From the NCBI GenBank assembly GCA_007844125.1, contig CM017571.1, positions 30,592,856 through 30,656,855 of the forward strand: DNA of 64,000 nt. Direction: 5' to 3'. This document shows positions 39,001-47,345 of the stretch, one piece after another. The notes beneath the pieces were generated by a model. The model searched no databases, was not told where the DNA came from, and was given only the letters and a program-made list of their open reading frames with translations. A program made the translations under genes and the position numbers. This stretch comes from Sinonovacula constricta (lineage: Eukaryota > Mollusca > Bivalvia > Cardiida > Solecurtidae). How positions within the stretch are numbered: the stretch's first letter is position 1; every line of letters starts with the position of its first letter.

Positions 39001-41245
39001 ACTATCACTTCACACAGGTGCATGTACCCCCACCCCCCTTAAGGAATGTCTGGTGGCGACTCTATCATTTCACACAGGTGCATGTACCCCCACCCCCCAT
39101 AAGGAGTCTGGTGGTGACTCTATCACTTCACACAGGTGCATGTACCCCCACCCCCCATAAGGAATGTCTGGTGGCGACTCTATCACTTCACACAGGTGCA
39201 TGTACCCCCACCCCCCATAAGGAATGTCTGGTGGTGACTATCACTTCACACAGGTGCATGTACCCCCACCCCCCATAAGGAATGTCTGGTGGCGACTCTA
39301 TCACTTCACACAGGTGCATGTACCCCCACCCCCCATAAGGAATGTCTGGTGGCGACTATCACTTCACACAGGTGCATGTACCCCCACCCCCCATAAGGAA
39401 TGTCTGGATGCTAATATTCCCCATTTTTGAAATACAAGAAATGTTTTAGCTAGCTCCCTTAAAGAAAGGTATTTTCATATACTTTATATAAAAAATATAC
39501 TTAATTTTATTTTTAATGTGCCTATATATTCAAAAAAGCGCTCAAGCTTTTTAATTAATTCTTATCACAATAAATATCCATTTATGCACATGGTTCAGTT
39601 TTAAGTGTTTTCCATAACTTTAAAAAGTGGAAATATCTTAGTTTTCTGTAGTAATAATATACCAAATACCTACCCACAAGGGAGGTAAGAATGTAGTTTC
39701 CTTAATAGTTAAAGTAAAGTCCCTTTACATGTAGGAAGGAATTAAATAGTTGATTCTAATAAAGAAAAGCAAGTCAAAAGTCCTCTGTAGTCTTTATCAG
39801 GGCATGCACTGTTTTCTTTAACTGTAAAACAGCTCATATAATTGCTGTATTGCATGGGAAGCAAAAATACTCCATGTATCAAAGCAGGTCATAAGAAAAT
39901 GAAATTGATTACAAAAATATATCCCATTCTGTTTACTAAAACTTATAGTCAGTATATCTTTAGTAGCAATGACCAAGATACATAAAAAAAATCTTTTACC
40001 TAGTCTTCTTAACTGGGATTTTGTTTTGATGTAAAACTTTCTCCACAAATGTTTGTTTATTTATTTGTCTGTTTTAAGGGTTTTCTCCCCCCAAATGTAA
40101 GTGATAATTTGTACAATTATGAGATAAAAGTTTGTCATTAGAGTCTGCTTGGTATATCAATTCCAATTAGTAGCCACAATTTAAGATTACGTCAAGATTG
40201 ATGACAATGTCTGAGTAGAACCACCAGCACACCACAGGTCATCCACAAAACCTTTCCCTTAAGGGAACTGAAACCCACACGGTGGCAGGTTATGCGGTCA
40301 GGAGAGTTATAAGTCAGTGACTCTACCAATCTGCCACTGGCGCCCAAAGAACAAGTGTAGTTCATTAATTAGTGTAGCATGATAAAGAATAAACACCTAC
40401 CTGCCACGAAGGTTGTTGTTATTATCTATGGCCTTTATCATTTTAGCGGAGCCCTGATTGTCTGAGAGGATGATGACATATGTGGGGTTGACTGTGAGTT
40501 TATTCACCACTGGGGTCATGTTGTCAGCATCAACAGCTTCAGCATTTGTGATGCAGATGTCACGGTTCATGATGTTTTTCTTGAAAGCATTGTAGAGTCC
40601 CATTCCATAGGCATTATCACTGTACAGAACTTGAACATACTTGATTGCTCTAAATGTAAGGAGTCTAGCCATTACATCAGTCTGGACATCATCTGAGGGT
40701 ACGGTTCGAAGAAAGTAGTTGAAGTCTGTATTATTCAGCTCTGGTGATGTGGCAGCATTAGAGACCAAGAGTCGTTCCATGTCACTAAGAAGGGGGGCCA
40801 GGTCCAAGGCTTCATCGCTGCGGTCTGGGCCAACAAAGGCAACTGTGTTTCTGGGCTGGATGGCATTGTAAGTGATCTTACATGTGTCAAAACTGAACAC
40901 ATTCTGTATGGTACGCTCCTTGCGCGTACACGAGTCCATGACAAACCCACCTACAGATACAGGATTGGGGGCAGTTGTTATTCCAGCTCGTAAGGCATAT
41001 TTTTTGATAGCCCAAAAAAAAGCTTCTGAGTTGACAACACCTCGCTCTCGAATTGTTCCGCAGGTGTAGGGCGTGGGTCCCTGGTTGTGGAGACCAAAAG
41101 AGCCTCCAATGTAGTAGTGGCTATTGGAGTCACTGATGCTAACTGGGAGGACAGCGATGGTGTTAGCGCCATCTATAGGACACTGCTCCTGACCTAGGGC
41201 ACCTACAGCCAGGGCAGCCATGATATACAGAGTGAGAAACGCCAT
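21887..41245 (-). CDS. gene 1: single-VFT class C GPCR (mGluR-like orphan), whole CDS
   Basis: Seven coding exons, listed 5' to 3': 41245-40401, 35756-35659, 34113-33766, 30338-30223, 28448-27140, 26031-25801 and 21921-21887. They total 2982 nt (993 residues plus stop) with matching phases throughout. The order is signal peptide, one VFT ligand-binding module (about 25-465), a short CxxC patch with a Thr/Pro-rich stalk, seven membrane helices (about 575-850) and a polar tail. The FLPK motif at the end of TM7 and the TM3-linked Cys are class C hallmarks. The nine-cysteine NCD3G domain of glutamate receptors is absent. It should be a plasma-membrane receptor coupling an extracellular ligand to G proteins; the ligand is unknown. 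The last exon is the least certain part. Confidence 0.9.
21930..23384 (-). other. gene 1 intron 6, 3' part
   Basis: Intron sequence before the minisatellite. No exon or repeat is confidently recognised. A C-rich stretch at 22560-22690 has no clear identity. Confidence 0.45.
23385..25005 (+). repeat. 12-bp minisatellite (TTAATGTAAGGG type), ~1.6 kb
   Basis: About 130 variant copies of a 12-bp unit TTAATGTAAGGG. Variants include TTAACTTAAGGG, TTTACTTAAGGG and TTAATGTAGGGG. The GGGTTA core is G-rich on the plus strand. Because 12 is divisible by three, long open frames arise by chance; they are not genes. Confidence 0.97.
25010..25440 (+). repeat. dispersed repeat with 'AAGTTTGAACTGAA' core
   Basis: Contains CCCCTTAAAGTATTTCAAG, TTTGAACTGAATTTCTTTGA and TAGTTTTTGAGAAAAAGACA. 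Diverged relatives are at 63460-63910 and 49330-49400. A non-coding element of unknown family. Confidence 0.5.
25505..25765 (-). mobile_element. SINE family 2 next to gene 1 exon 6
   Basis: On the minus strand the tRNA-like head reads ACCTGGTAGTGCAATTGGTA with a B-box like GGTTCAAACCC, followed by the body with CTTACTAAGG and ACAACCGAAATACTGTTGGT. Its 5' end lies about 35 bp into the intron after the exon 6 donor, so it has inserted very close to the splice site. Confidence 0.8.
25801..26031 (-). CDS. gene 1 exon 6: cytoplasmic tail
   Basis: Acceptor ACTTCCAG before 26031 and donor GTAAGTC after 25801; 231 nt, phase 1 at both ends. It encodes a polar, basic tail with HLKHPGSNYSAPVYVKRPDS and a Tyr/Gly/Ser-rich YGYAGSGYGTYRKSQS stretch. 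No membrane segment is present. A second AG six bases downstream would drop two codons without changing frame. Many Ser/Thr/Tyr residues fit a regulatory tail. Confidence 0.85.
26265..26470 (-). mobile_element. SINE family 1 (intron)
   Basis: Landmarks are CACCCAGCTTTTGGTG, AACAAATGTCTGGGTA, CAGGTCAGCTGGAAGACCTT, CAGGACTCGAACCCACACTG (B-box on the minus strand) and GAGAGGTTAAGCAGTCAGA. Confidence 0.8.
26475..27139 (-). other. gene 1 intron 5, nothing further recognised
   Basis: AT-rich intron between the SINE and the exon 5 donor. Parts around 26640-26830 resemble the dispersed repeat at 25.0 and 63.5 kb (GGGGCATAACTGTG). Confidence 0.4.
27140..28448 (-). CDS. gene 1 exon 5: stalk and complete 7TM domain
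   Basis: Acceptor ATATTGCAG before 28448 and donor GTAAGTA after 27140; 1309 nt, phase 0 in and 1 out. It begins VYRYDPND, has CNNDPCREC and a Thr/Pro-rich stalk, then seven hydrophobic helices without any intron. Visible hallmarks are a Cys at the start of TM3 (TKATCGITRFG) paired with one in the second extracellular loop (AWICNHY), FTIPVWLAW in TM6, and FLPKVRQLV after TM7, the class C FxPK motif. The N-terminal junction is at the same place and phase as in gene 2. Confidence 0.95.
28449..29850 (-). other. gene 1 intron 4, 3' part
   Basis: AT-rich intron. No exon, RNA gene or clear repeat was recognised. Confidence 0.45.
29855..30045 (-). mobile_element. SINE family 1 (intron)
   Basis: Diverged copy: CACGTTCAGCTTAAAATTGGTGG, GTCTGCTTAGAACCACAGGC, AGATGAGCTGGAAAATC and CACAGTGAGGGACTGTGGAG. 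The B-box is weakly kept. Confidence 0.6.
30223..30338 (-). CDS. gene 1 exon 4: end of VFT
   Basis: Acceptor ATATTGCAG before 30338 and donor GTAAGGA after 30223; 116 nt, phase 1 in and 0 out. It encodes GVLAAKTSGGNSFFQKSGEA then FQKYKVLQVQDGDYKE, the usual last beta strands of the VFT (F..G...YKVLQ). Its phase-0 end before the linker is shared with every module of gene 2. Confidence 0.88.
30495..30695 (-). mobile_element. SINE family 1 (intron)
   Basis: Landmarks are CGATGTCTGGCTATTTTGTGG, GTCTGAATAGAACCACTGGT, CACAGGTCAGCTGGAAGACC, TGCAGTCAGAGGAGTTACA and CTCTACCACTATGCCA. Confidence 0.75.
31492..32208 (+). repeat. 358-bp tandem duplication inside the hAT element
   Basis: Two nearly identical copies start at GGCTATACTTATTGAAAACA (31492) and GCTATACTTATTGAAAACAG (31851), and both end with ATTTATCAACAGTCAG. 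High identity shows a recent duplication. Apparent open frames are by-products of the copies. Confidence 0.92.
32322..32602 (+). repeat. 141-bp tandem duplication inside the hAT element
   Basis: Two copies start GTAACTAAATGTCTCTAATT at 32324 and 32465 and end ACACTTGAGCGATT. Only a few bases differ. Confidence 0.92.
33063..33095 (+). repeat. (AAT)n microsatellite
   Basis: About eleven AAT repeats within the hAT element. Confidence 0.95.
33766..34113 (-). CDS. gene 1 exon 3: VFT lobe 2
   Basis: Acceptor TTGTTGCCAG before 34113 and donor GTAAGGA after 33766; 348 nt, phase 1 in and out. It encodes MLFNFNDVTDFWTDFFQMLP, then NPWFSKFWESKFSCSF, VPFTLLAVDAIIKGV and CSNLLNVG. The NPW...F(W/Y) and Cys positions align with the same part of all gene 2 modules. 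Several Asn-X-Ser/Thr sites fit an extracellular glycosylated region. Confidence 0.92.
34590..34755 (-). mobile_element. SINE family 1 (intron)
   Basis: Landmarks are CAATGTCCAGCTTTTTGGTGG, AGACACATGTCCAGGTAGAA, AAAGTCAGCTGGAAGATCG and GAAAGGCTAAGCAGTCAGAG. Confidence 0.8.
34795..35640 (+). repeat. GGTAAGATGGGAAAGAT-type array, interrupted by a SINE
   Basis: Loose tandem repeats of short purine-rich units (AAGATGGGTAAGATGGGAAA and variants) occupy 34795-35142 and 35483-35640. The two parts are split by a SINE family 2 insertion at 35155-35470. Confidence 0.85.
35155..35470 (-). mobile_element. SINE family 2 with 12-bp target duplication
   Basis: The best-kept copy of the family. On the minus strand it starts GGACCTGGTAGCGCAATCGC with B-box GGGTTCGATCCCGG, so a tRNA-like promoter is visible. 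The body has CTTGCTAACACTCAAGC and TATATCTGCTTCAAGTGGAC, and it ends in AAACAAACAAA. An exact duplication TGAAATGGGAAA flanks it (35143-35154 and 35471-35482). Confidence 0.92.
35659..35756 (-). CDS. gene 1 exon 2: VFT hinge region
   Basis: Acceptor TGCTTTTCAG before 35756 and donor GTAAGTC after 35659; 98 nt, phase 2 in and 1 out. It encodes RFVFVGTSSWGRDPAVISTV and NAITLEMDT. This aligns with the IGSDxW segment of glutamate receptors; the Asp that binds the ligand amino group there is Ser here. Confidence 0.93.
35849..36564 (+). repeat. 29-bp minisatellite, about 25 copies
   Basis: The 29-bp unit contains CATGTAAAACATTGTCATCA followed by ATATAACC or ATATATCCC. Copies are very uniform. Remnants after the adjoining SINE (36785-36835) show the array once extended further. 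Confidence 0.97.
36590..36775 (-). mobile_element. SINE family 1 inserted in the 29-bp array
   Basis: Landmarks are GCATCGACACAATTATGGTC, GATGTCCAGTTAATTATTGG, ACATCTGGGCAGAACTACCG and CAGGACTCAAACCCACGTGG. Array-like sequence occurs on both sides. Confidence 0.8.
37260..37405 (-). mobile_element. SINE family 1, joined to the 60-bp array
   Basis: Landmarks are CATTATAGCAACATCTAG, GAGCCATTGGCGCACCTCAG, AGCTGGATGACCTTCCC and GAGAGGCTAAGCGGTCAGAG. Its tRNA-like head ends in GTTGGTGACTCTATCACT, which is also the start of the array unit. Confidence 0.75.
37406..39408 (+). repeat. 60-bp GC-rich minisatellite, about 34 copies
   Basis: The 60-bp unit is made of ACTCTATCACTTCACACAGG, TGCATGTACCCCCACCCCCC and ATAAGGAATGTCTGGTGGCG. 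Some copies are shortened by 3-4 bases. The unit is a multiple of three, so long open frames exist on both strands; their repetitive products have no support as proteins. It lies in intron 1 of gene 1. Confidence 0.98.
39409..40175 (-). other. gene 1 intron 1, nothing recognised
   Basis: AT-rich intron sequence without supported features. Confidence 0.45.
40180..40350 (-). mobile_element. SINE family 1 (intron)
   Basis: Landmarks are GTCTGAGTAGAACCACCAGC, CACAGGTCATCCACAAAACC, CTGAAACCCACACGGTGGCA and TTATGCGGTCAGGAGAGTTA, ending CTCTACCAATCTGCCA. Confidence 0.75.
40401..41245 (-). CDS. gene 1 exon 1 (coding): signal peptide and VFT lobe 1
   Basis: ATG at 41245-41243 sits directly after an acceptor (ATATTGACAG). 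Donor GTAGGTG follows 40401; 845 nt, phase 2 out. The first ~19 residues (MAFLTLYIMAALAVGALGQ) form a signal peptide. It then has PTPYTCGTIRERGVVNSEAF, MDSCTRKERT, FVGPDRSDEAL, SNAATSPELNN, LRTVPSDDVQTDVM and SDNAYGMGLYN. These align with glutamate-receptor lobe 1. Positions equivalent to mGluR1 Thr188, Asp208 and Tyr236 are kept (AATS, VPSD, NAYG). This start is chosen for the signal peptide and the acceptor. Confidence 0.95.
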
Positions 41246-43404
41246 CTGTCAATATACATAAACATTGTTAATTTTGGCAGAAATTTTACAAAAAATGCAA
41301 TAATAAATATTGGCACTTTTAATTTTTATAAAAGATAGTCTCAGCTCATCATCCAGTATTTTTTTAATGTATAGGTCCTAATAGTATATTTTTTCAATTT
41401 CAGATAAGCAAGTTTACAAAAGGACACAGTAAAACAGTCTTGTATGCAAACACCCACACATGCATGCACACACATGTACACACCCATACACACACAAATA
41501 CTCTAGAAGCAATGTTAAGTAAAGTGATACAGCCCAATCCACTTGGTAAAATAAAACTTGAATAGATTTATACCTATGACATAAATGATGTAAAACAATA
41601 CTTCTATTTGGTAATTCAAGGACATGGGAAAGAATAGACTTTCGCTTTTCCATACACCTATGGACAAAAAAGTTTAGTATTTAGATAGAAAACAACCACA
41701 ATATACATAACTGGTCAGTGTTGTGCATAAGGAATGATTCCTGGGAGAACATGCACATGAAAAATGGAATAAATGTAAAAGTTACTTTACTGGTACAAAA
41801 TTATGGCTCTACTTTTGTTATGTATGCATAAATTGTTTAAACTGTATGTCTATTGTATAAGACACTATAGATATACATGTAACAGGGTTTTAGGAAGAGA
41901 GTGTCAGGCTGCTGATAAAAATGATGACAGTGAATTAAGATTAAAATGATGAAAATGGTGAATAAGATGAGTATTTACATATGTACCTCCGGTACATATA
42001 GAGCTTATGGTTAATCCCTATAGCATCACCATGGCCGTTGTTGTTGATGTTGAAAATGATAATGATGATTATGATGATGATGATGGTAGGCAATGATGAT
42101 GATGATAATGATGATTATGATGATGTTGTTATAAAAGTTTGTTTTGTACTTGCTAATGATAAAGCGTACAATCATGTCCTTGTACTGATACCTGATCATA
42201 AATGATGAAATAAATAACTGGGGAATTCTAGCAAGAAAAAGGCATGCAAAACTGCAATTACAATCATAAACCACCACAGGGTATAGATGAATAATGATAA
42301 AGTTATTATTGGAGTCAGATGATCCTAATCAAAAGTTTTATAAATGACTTCTTGTTTGATGTTGATGTTGACGTGTTGTGGATGGTGATAAATTGTTTGA
42401 TGATGACAATGGTGATGACATTAATGACTGATTGATTGATAGATATCTTAATTGTTATGTTTATTGCAGGAATTGTAATATATATTTATATAACATTGTC
42501 TAATTTTATAACATAACAAAGTGAAATAAGTTGAATCTGTAATATTCAATATACCCCTTGGCAGTATGTGCCAAGCTTGTAATTTATACATTATAATTTA
42601 TATAATACATTATATATCATACATAGACTGAACAATAGAAGTGAAAGAATTCTCTCTCAATATCTGGTAGGACCATGCCTTTGGTCACTTCAAGATGCAG
42701 CTCTTAGTTGTGTTCTATTTGACAAACTGTTGTGGTGATATCAGCCTTTTTTTTTATATAAATTCACTTAAGTTTTAAGCCTTTTATATAAATTCACTTA
42801 GGTTTACAATAAGTAGATGTTGGTAAAAGAGTCCACCATATAAGTGAACAATTACAGGTAAAGGGTGGGGTATAGATTAATAAAAATGTCACATATATAA
42901 GCTTACTAAAAATCATGTAATTTAATTAACTTGATATAAGCAGTTTATTTCAAACTGTATAAAATCATTGTTGCTAAATATTAATCACAGTTTATAATAA
43001 AATTGACACCGGTGGCGCCTATATGCCGCGTAAGGTACCAAAACAAACACACCTGCACACTAGCACAATGTGACAATTACAATCGAAGAACTTTCTTGAT
43101 TAACAGCAGAAACAAATCGATTTCTACCTTTTTTGTGACAAGTCGGGCGTCTGGAAAAAAAAATCACAACCCTCGGAAGGGTTCCTTATTGGATCTTCTT
43201 TAGATCCTTTTAATTCACAAGAAATCCTTCGTTTCCAAAGAGTGGAATAACCCAACCCAGGCTGTACTGTCGAAAATACCTGCCCAATAGAAAAGCGACT
43301 GCTATTCAAGTTTACGGTCGGCTGGTCCTGTGTTTTGATCTTGGGCGCACACTCGCAAAACTGGTCTGACAACTCTATTTTTAGACTTTCTAAATTTAGC
43401 TTAC
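41246..43404 (-). other. gene 1 5' intron with GAT-rich microsatellite
   Basis: Proposed intron between the non-coding first exon and the ATG exon. It holds a CA-rich patch (41430-41500) and a GAT/AAT-rich microsatellite (42045-42128). No further exon is seen. Confidence 0.5.
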
Positions 43405-43610
43405 CTGTATTCACCCAGGTGTAAAATTATTGATACCCTCGGCATTTATCGACATGTGCTATGTAGAGTGCTATCCGAGATGATGCGAAGCGCTGGGTTT
43501 TCCGTAATTTCCGTCATATCTCGATAATATTCGATGATGTCCGAGGTTACTTGGCAGTTACTGTCTCGCATCAGTGCGTCGCACGTGTATAGCAGACGTT
43601 CCTTTTCACC
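43405..43610 (-). other. gene 1 5' UTR exon (proposed)
   Basis: Because the coding exon begins right at an acceptor, an upstream exon must exist. A strong donor (AATACAG then GTAAGC) ends at 43405 in a locally GC-richer block. Minus-strand sequence above it is not repetitive. The start at about 43610 is estimated from the TATA-like site. No evidence beyond position and splice consensus. Confidence 0.4.
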
Positions 43611-43635
43611 GCGCCTACTGCTGAGGTGGCAATGC

Positions 43636-43650
43636 ATATATATATTAATT
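43636..43650 (-). promoter_or_regulatory. TATA-like element upstream of gene 1
   Basis: Minus-strand TAATATATATATGC about 30 bp above the proposed first exon. It may simply be AT-rich DNA. Confidence 0.3.
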
Positions 43651-43924
43651 CAAGCGTCAACTTCGCCAGAAACTTAACACATATTTAAGGTATAGGGAGT
43701 AGAGGCATTCACCCACCTAGTTTTATTGGTCTCTTATTCTTTCTGTCTCTCTGTCTGTCCGCCCCTTTCACTTGTTCTCTTTCTTTGTCTTACTGTGTCT
43801 ACTAGTCATTACAGTTTTTGTCCGTCTTGTTTTTCAGTTGTTCTGTGTTATGTATAACTGTGTGGACCTTTCTGTCTCAATCTTGTTTCTGACATCTTTC
43901 CATCTGCACATTTTCTCACTCTTT

Positions 43925-44300
43925 ATCAACAAGAAACTATATCTAGTTAAATGACCTGAATCCCTTGATCTATTAAAAACTATATACATGTGTTTGAATG
44001 TCACCCCCCCCCCCCCCCCCACACACACACACCCCTCAGCAAGAACCCTTATTATAACAGCAATAAACTATATTTGAATGCCCGCAATTCCTTTTATCAA
44101 CAAGATACTATATCTATTTGAATGCGTCTATCCCTATATCAACAAGAAACCATATCCATTTGAATGTGACCCAACCCCTATATCAACAACAAACCATATC
44201 TATTTGAATACCCCAATCACTATACCAGCAAGAAACTATATCTATTTGAATGTCTCCCAACCCCTATATCAGCAAGAAACTTAATCTATTTGAGATATAG
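43925..44300 (+). repeat. ~43-bp tandem repeat with poly-C/CA tract
   Basis: Diverged units of ATCAACAAGAAAC then TATATCTATTTGAATG then CCC(C)AATCCCTAT occur about seven times. One copy carries a run of about 17 C followed by CA repeats (44004-44032). Confidence 0.85.
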
Positions 44301-44429
44301 ATCCAATCCCCTTATGCCCATAATCGCTGTATCCCTCCAAAAACTAATAGACTTAAACTCATATGGTATCCGAGTGTTTGGACTCAAGATTTTTTTCTCT
44401 AATTACCAATTAAGTCATTGTCACCTGAA

Positions 44430-44560
44430 AAGGTCTTGCAAAATGCTGTACACTGATGTCCTAGTTCTGCGTGAACAGCGAAGCATTAATCTTCTCTTGT
44501 CATTGCAAATGAATAATTCCTATCTGAACCACGTCATTATTTTTAAACTGAGATCACTTT
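44430..44560 (+). repeat. dispersed repeat shared with 18.72 kb
   Basis: GTCTTGCAAAATGCTGTACA, GAACAGCGAAGCATTAAT and TTCCTATCTGAACCACGTCA are related to 18728-18830. Family unknown. Confidence 0.5.
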
Positions 44561-46305
44561 TATATCGTCATTCGGCCAAACCTGTCTGACATCGAAATCT
44601 ATTTATAGCAGAGATCACTATTGTGCTTGTTTATAGATTTGGAACAAATGACCATTTAGAGTGATTTTTCTCGATTTGTACTGTCCAACAATATAGTTAG
44701 TGTTCAAAATCGTTATTGTTTACACCAAAGTATGAGTCTATGCAGAAAAATATGCCAAAATTTCGCAAAGCATTTGTAAGAGAAATTGTTACTTACATTT
44801 GACATAGGACAAACTGTCGGATACCAGCCATTCAGTCGTAGCTACATGTATAATCACTGATCGATTTGTAATATGTCCACAATGAATACAGATTTTTCGC
44901 ACAGCTCAGAAAATCGGAATCACTGTGATAAATGTGGTAATGGACAGTTGGAACTAAGTTTGTTTTCCCATAAAACAACCAGATATATAATTGTTACATG
45001 CAAAGATCACATAAAAGGCTGTTGGTTGATTTATTACCTCTATGTGAAAAGTGAGAACTAACACCAGGTCTCATTATTTCAAAAACATGTATTTCCTGTC
45101 ATGAAACTTTGACAGGAGTGTATGTTTAGAAAAATGCTTATAACTTTTCCAAAAAATGGTGGTAGAAGTATCAAACTGGTACTCAATTAAAGGTTATTGA
45201 CTGTCCATTAATATGCATCAATTATGCAAATTAGCACTTATGAATATTTATAAATTTTATTGAGAACCTAACAGAATTAATTGTTTAAATTTATTAGATT
45301 CTTTTTATTTAAAAGAAATATTCCAGCAAACTCAACAGTTTCTAAAGTTATATACATATGCTAACTAGTCTAACAAATGTTGGTCTAAGTTTCATTTAAT
45401 TTGGTTTATTTTATAATTTTTTATTATCATTGATTTTTAAGTGGTGGCTCTCACTAAACTTAGATTTGAAATAATTATGCAAATAAGCCAACATGATTGT
45501 TCAAATAGCTTATTGAGAACCTTGAGATAAATGTCAATTTTTACAAGTTAATTTCATTTCAAAGCCATATTTAAACAAACTGTACTGTTTTAAAAGTTAA
45601 ATAGGCACCTTAGTTTGATACATGTTTGTTGAAGTTTTGAATGAATTGGTCCATTTTTAAATTTTGTATAATTTTTTTAAATTAATTTGGTCTGAATTTT
45701 CTTCATTAAATTTTAACACACGAATATGTGAAAAGCCTGCTTTTAACTATTCATAACATGGAAAAAACAGTTTGGCTGTCATTAAGATTTGAACTTAGTA
45801 ATTATGCAAATTAGTGCTCATGAAAATTCAAAGCCCTTACTTGTGAGCTTACACTGTGCGCATCAACACTAAAGCGGGTATACTAAGTAGGTTGTCAGTA
45901 AATGTTTTCTAATACAATATGCTAGATTTTTCCTTGTTTATGTCCCTTTTATGTGTAATCAAGCTCTTAAATTGTTAAATCTGCAATATTTTACTATCCA
46001 ATGTGGTGCATTCTCTCTCTTTCACCAACAACTACTACTGTCAATATAATTTGTATTAAATATACTGGATTTATACTTGTCAAATGCATATTCTACAAAG
46101 TAAAATATTGTAATGGTTGCAGTGGTAGACATATAAGCACTTCAAACCAGCTTCACTGCTGAGATAACTGACATGGTTTAAGTGGCTTCAAAAGTTGCTT
46201 AGTTAAGCAACCAAACTTTATGTATTTTACAGTCTTATTTAAGCAATACTCACTGATATTGTGGACTGAAAAAAGATTTATTGACCAATTTTTATAATGC
46301 ATTGC
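44561..46305. other. intergenic; diverged ~300-bp repeats at 45.2-45.85 kb
   Basis: A short motif AATTATGCAAAT(T/A)AG recurs near 45220, 45475 and 45800. It is flanked by similar text (GAGAACCT, TTTGAA, AAGTTA), which suggests three old tandem repeats of about 300 bp. No gene is supported. Confidence 0.45.
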
Positions 46306-46309
46306 AATT

Positions 46310-46515
46310 AGGACCATTATAGCACCATCCAGCTGTTTGATGGAGGAAGATCTCTAACAAATGTCTGGGTAGAACCACTGGTACACAACAGATCAGCTGG
46401 AAGACCTTCCCACATTAAGTCCTTTATCCAGAATGGGACTTGAACACATGAGTTGAGAGGCTAGGCAGTCAGAGGTTCGAGTTACAATTTGGCAACTCTA
46501 CTACTATGCCATGAA
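46310..46515 (-). mobile_element. SINE family 1
   Basis: Landmarks are TAGCACCATCCAGCTGTTTG, ATGTCTGGGTAGAACCACTG, CAGATCAGCTGGAAGACCTT, GAGAGGCTAGGCAGTCAGAG and CTCTACTACTATGCCA. Confidence 0.8.
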
Positions 46516-46949
46516 AACTTTACATACATAGATAATTTAGGATGGATGATGGAATTTTCTTGCTGTATCTGGATTTTAATAAGTATCTTCACTTTTACAT
46601 TCTTTGATACTTAAGGTATACACATTATTTTTTGCTGGTCAGTATTTCAATATGTATAATTTAGTCAGTTTTTATGAAAGCACACCCATACGTTTTTCAC
46701 CAAACTGTCAAAAGAATAAACTAATGGATTCTTTCACTTATAATTAATATTAGCAATTTGTATGTGTAATATGAAAAGATTTTAAGTTCTAGATTTATGC
46801 TTTGATTTAAGCATTTTTACATGATGTTGGTGTTTATTATTTATGTGATTGCATATCTTTCATCATATACATACATAAAATTTTATGACTTGCAAGTTAT
46901 TTTATCTGTGTAATACATAGAAAGCTAATTATGATGTTTTTTGTCACAT

Positions 46950-47345
46950 TGCACACAGTTATGGTCATATTGGCAATGCCCAGCTTATTACTGGTGGAGA
47001 AAGACCCCAAAACATGTTTTGTTTCTTTTGTTCTTTGTTTCTTTGCACCAACACAATTATGGTCATATTGGTGACATCCAGCTAATTAATGGTGATGGAA
47101 GACCCTAGTACAACCATCGGCGCACAGCAGGTTAGCTGGGTTATCTTCCCACGTGGCAGTTCTCACCCTGATCGAGACCCATGCGATGAGGGGCTGAGGA
47201 GTTACGACTAACTGCTCGGCCACGGGTGCCCCTATATGTTTGGGTAGAACTACGGTGCATTGCAGGTTTGCTGAAAGATTTCCCAACATGAACGCTCTCG
47301 TCCCATTCCAGACTCACACCCATGTGGTTAGGGAAAGAGTAGTTA
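46950..47345 (-). mobile_element. cluster of SINE family 1 fragments
   Basis: At least three fragments follow each other: one with GTTATGGTCATATTGGCAAT, one with AGCTAATTAATGGTGATGGA to GACCCATGCGATGAGGGGCT, and one with ATATGTTTGGGTAGAACTAC to CCAGACTCACACCCATGTGG. Nested or serial insertion is likely. Confidence 0.7.

Noticed and set aside
37400..39430. Long open frames on both strands encoding HTGACTPTP-type repeats
   Set aside because: They follow from a 60-bp tandem unit divisible by three; no start context, splice frame or domain supports a protein.
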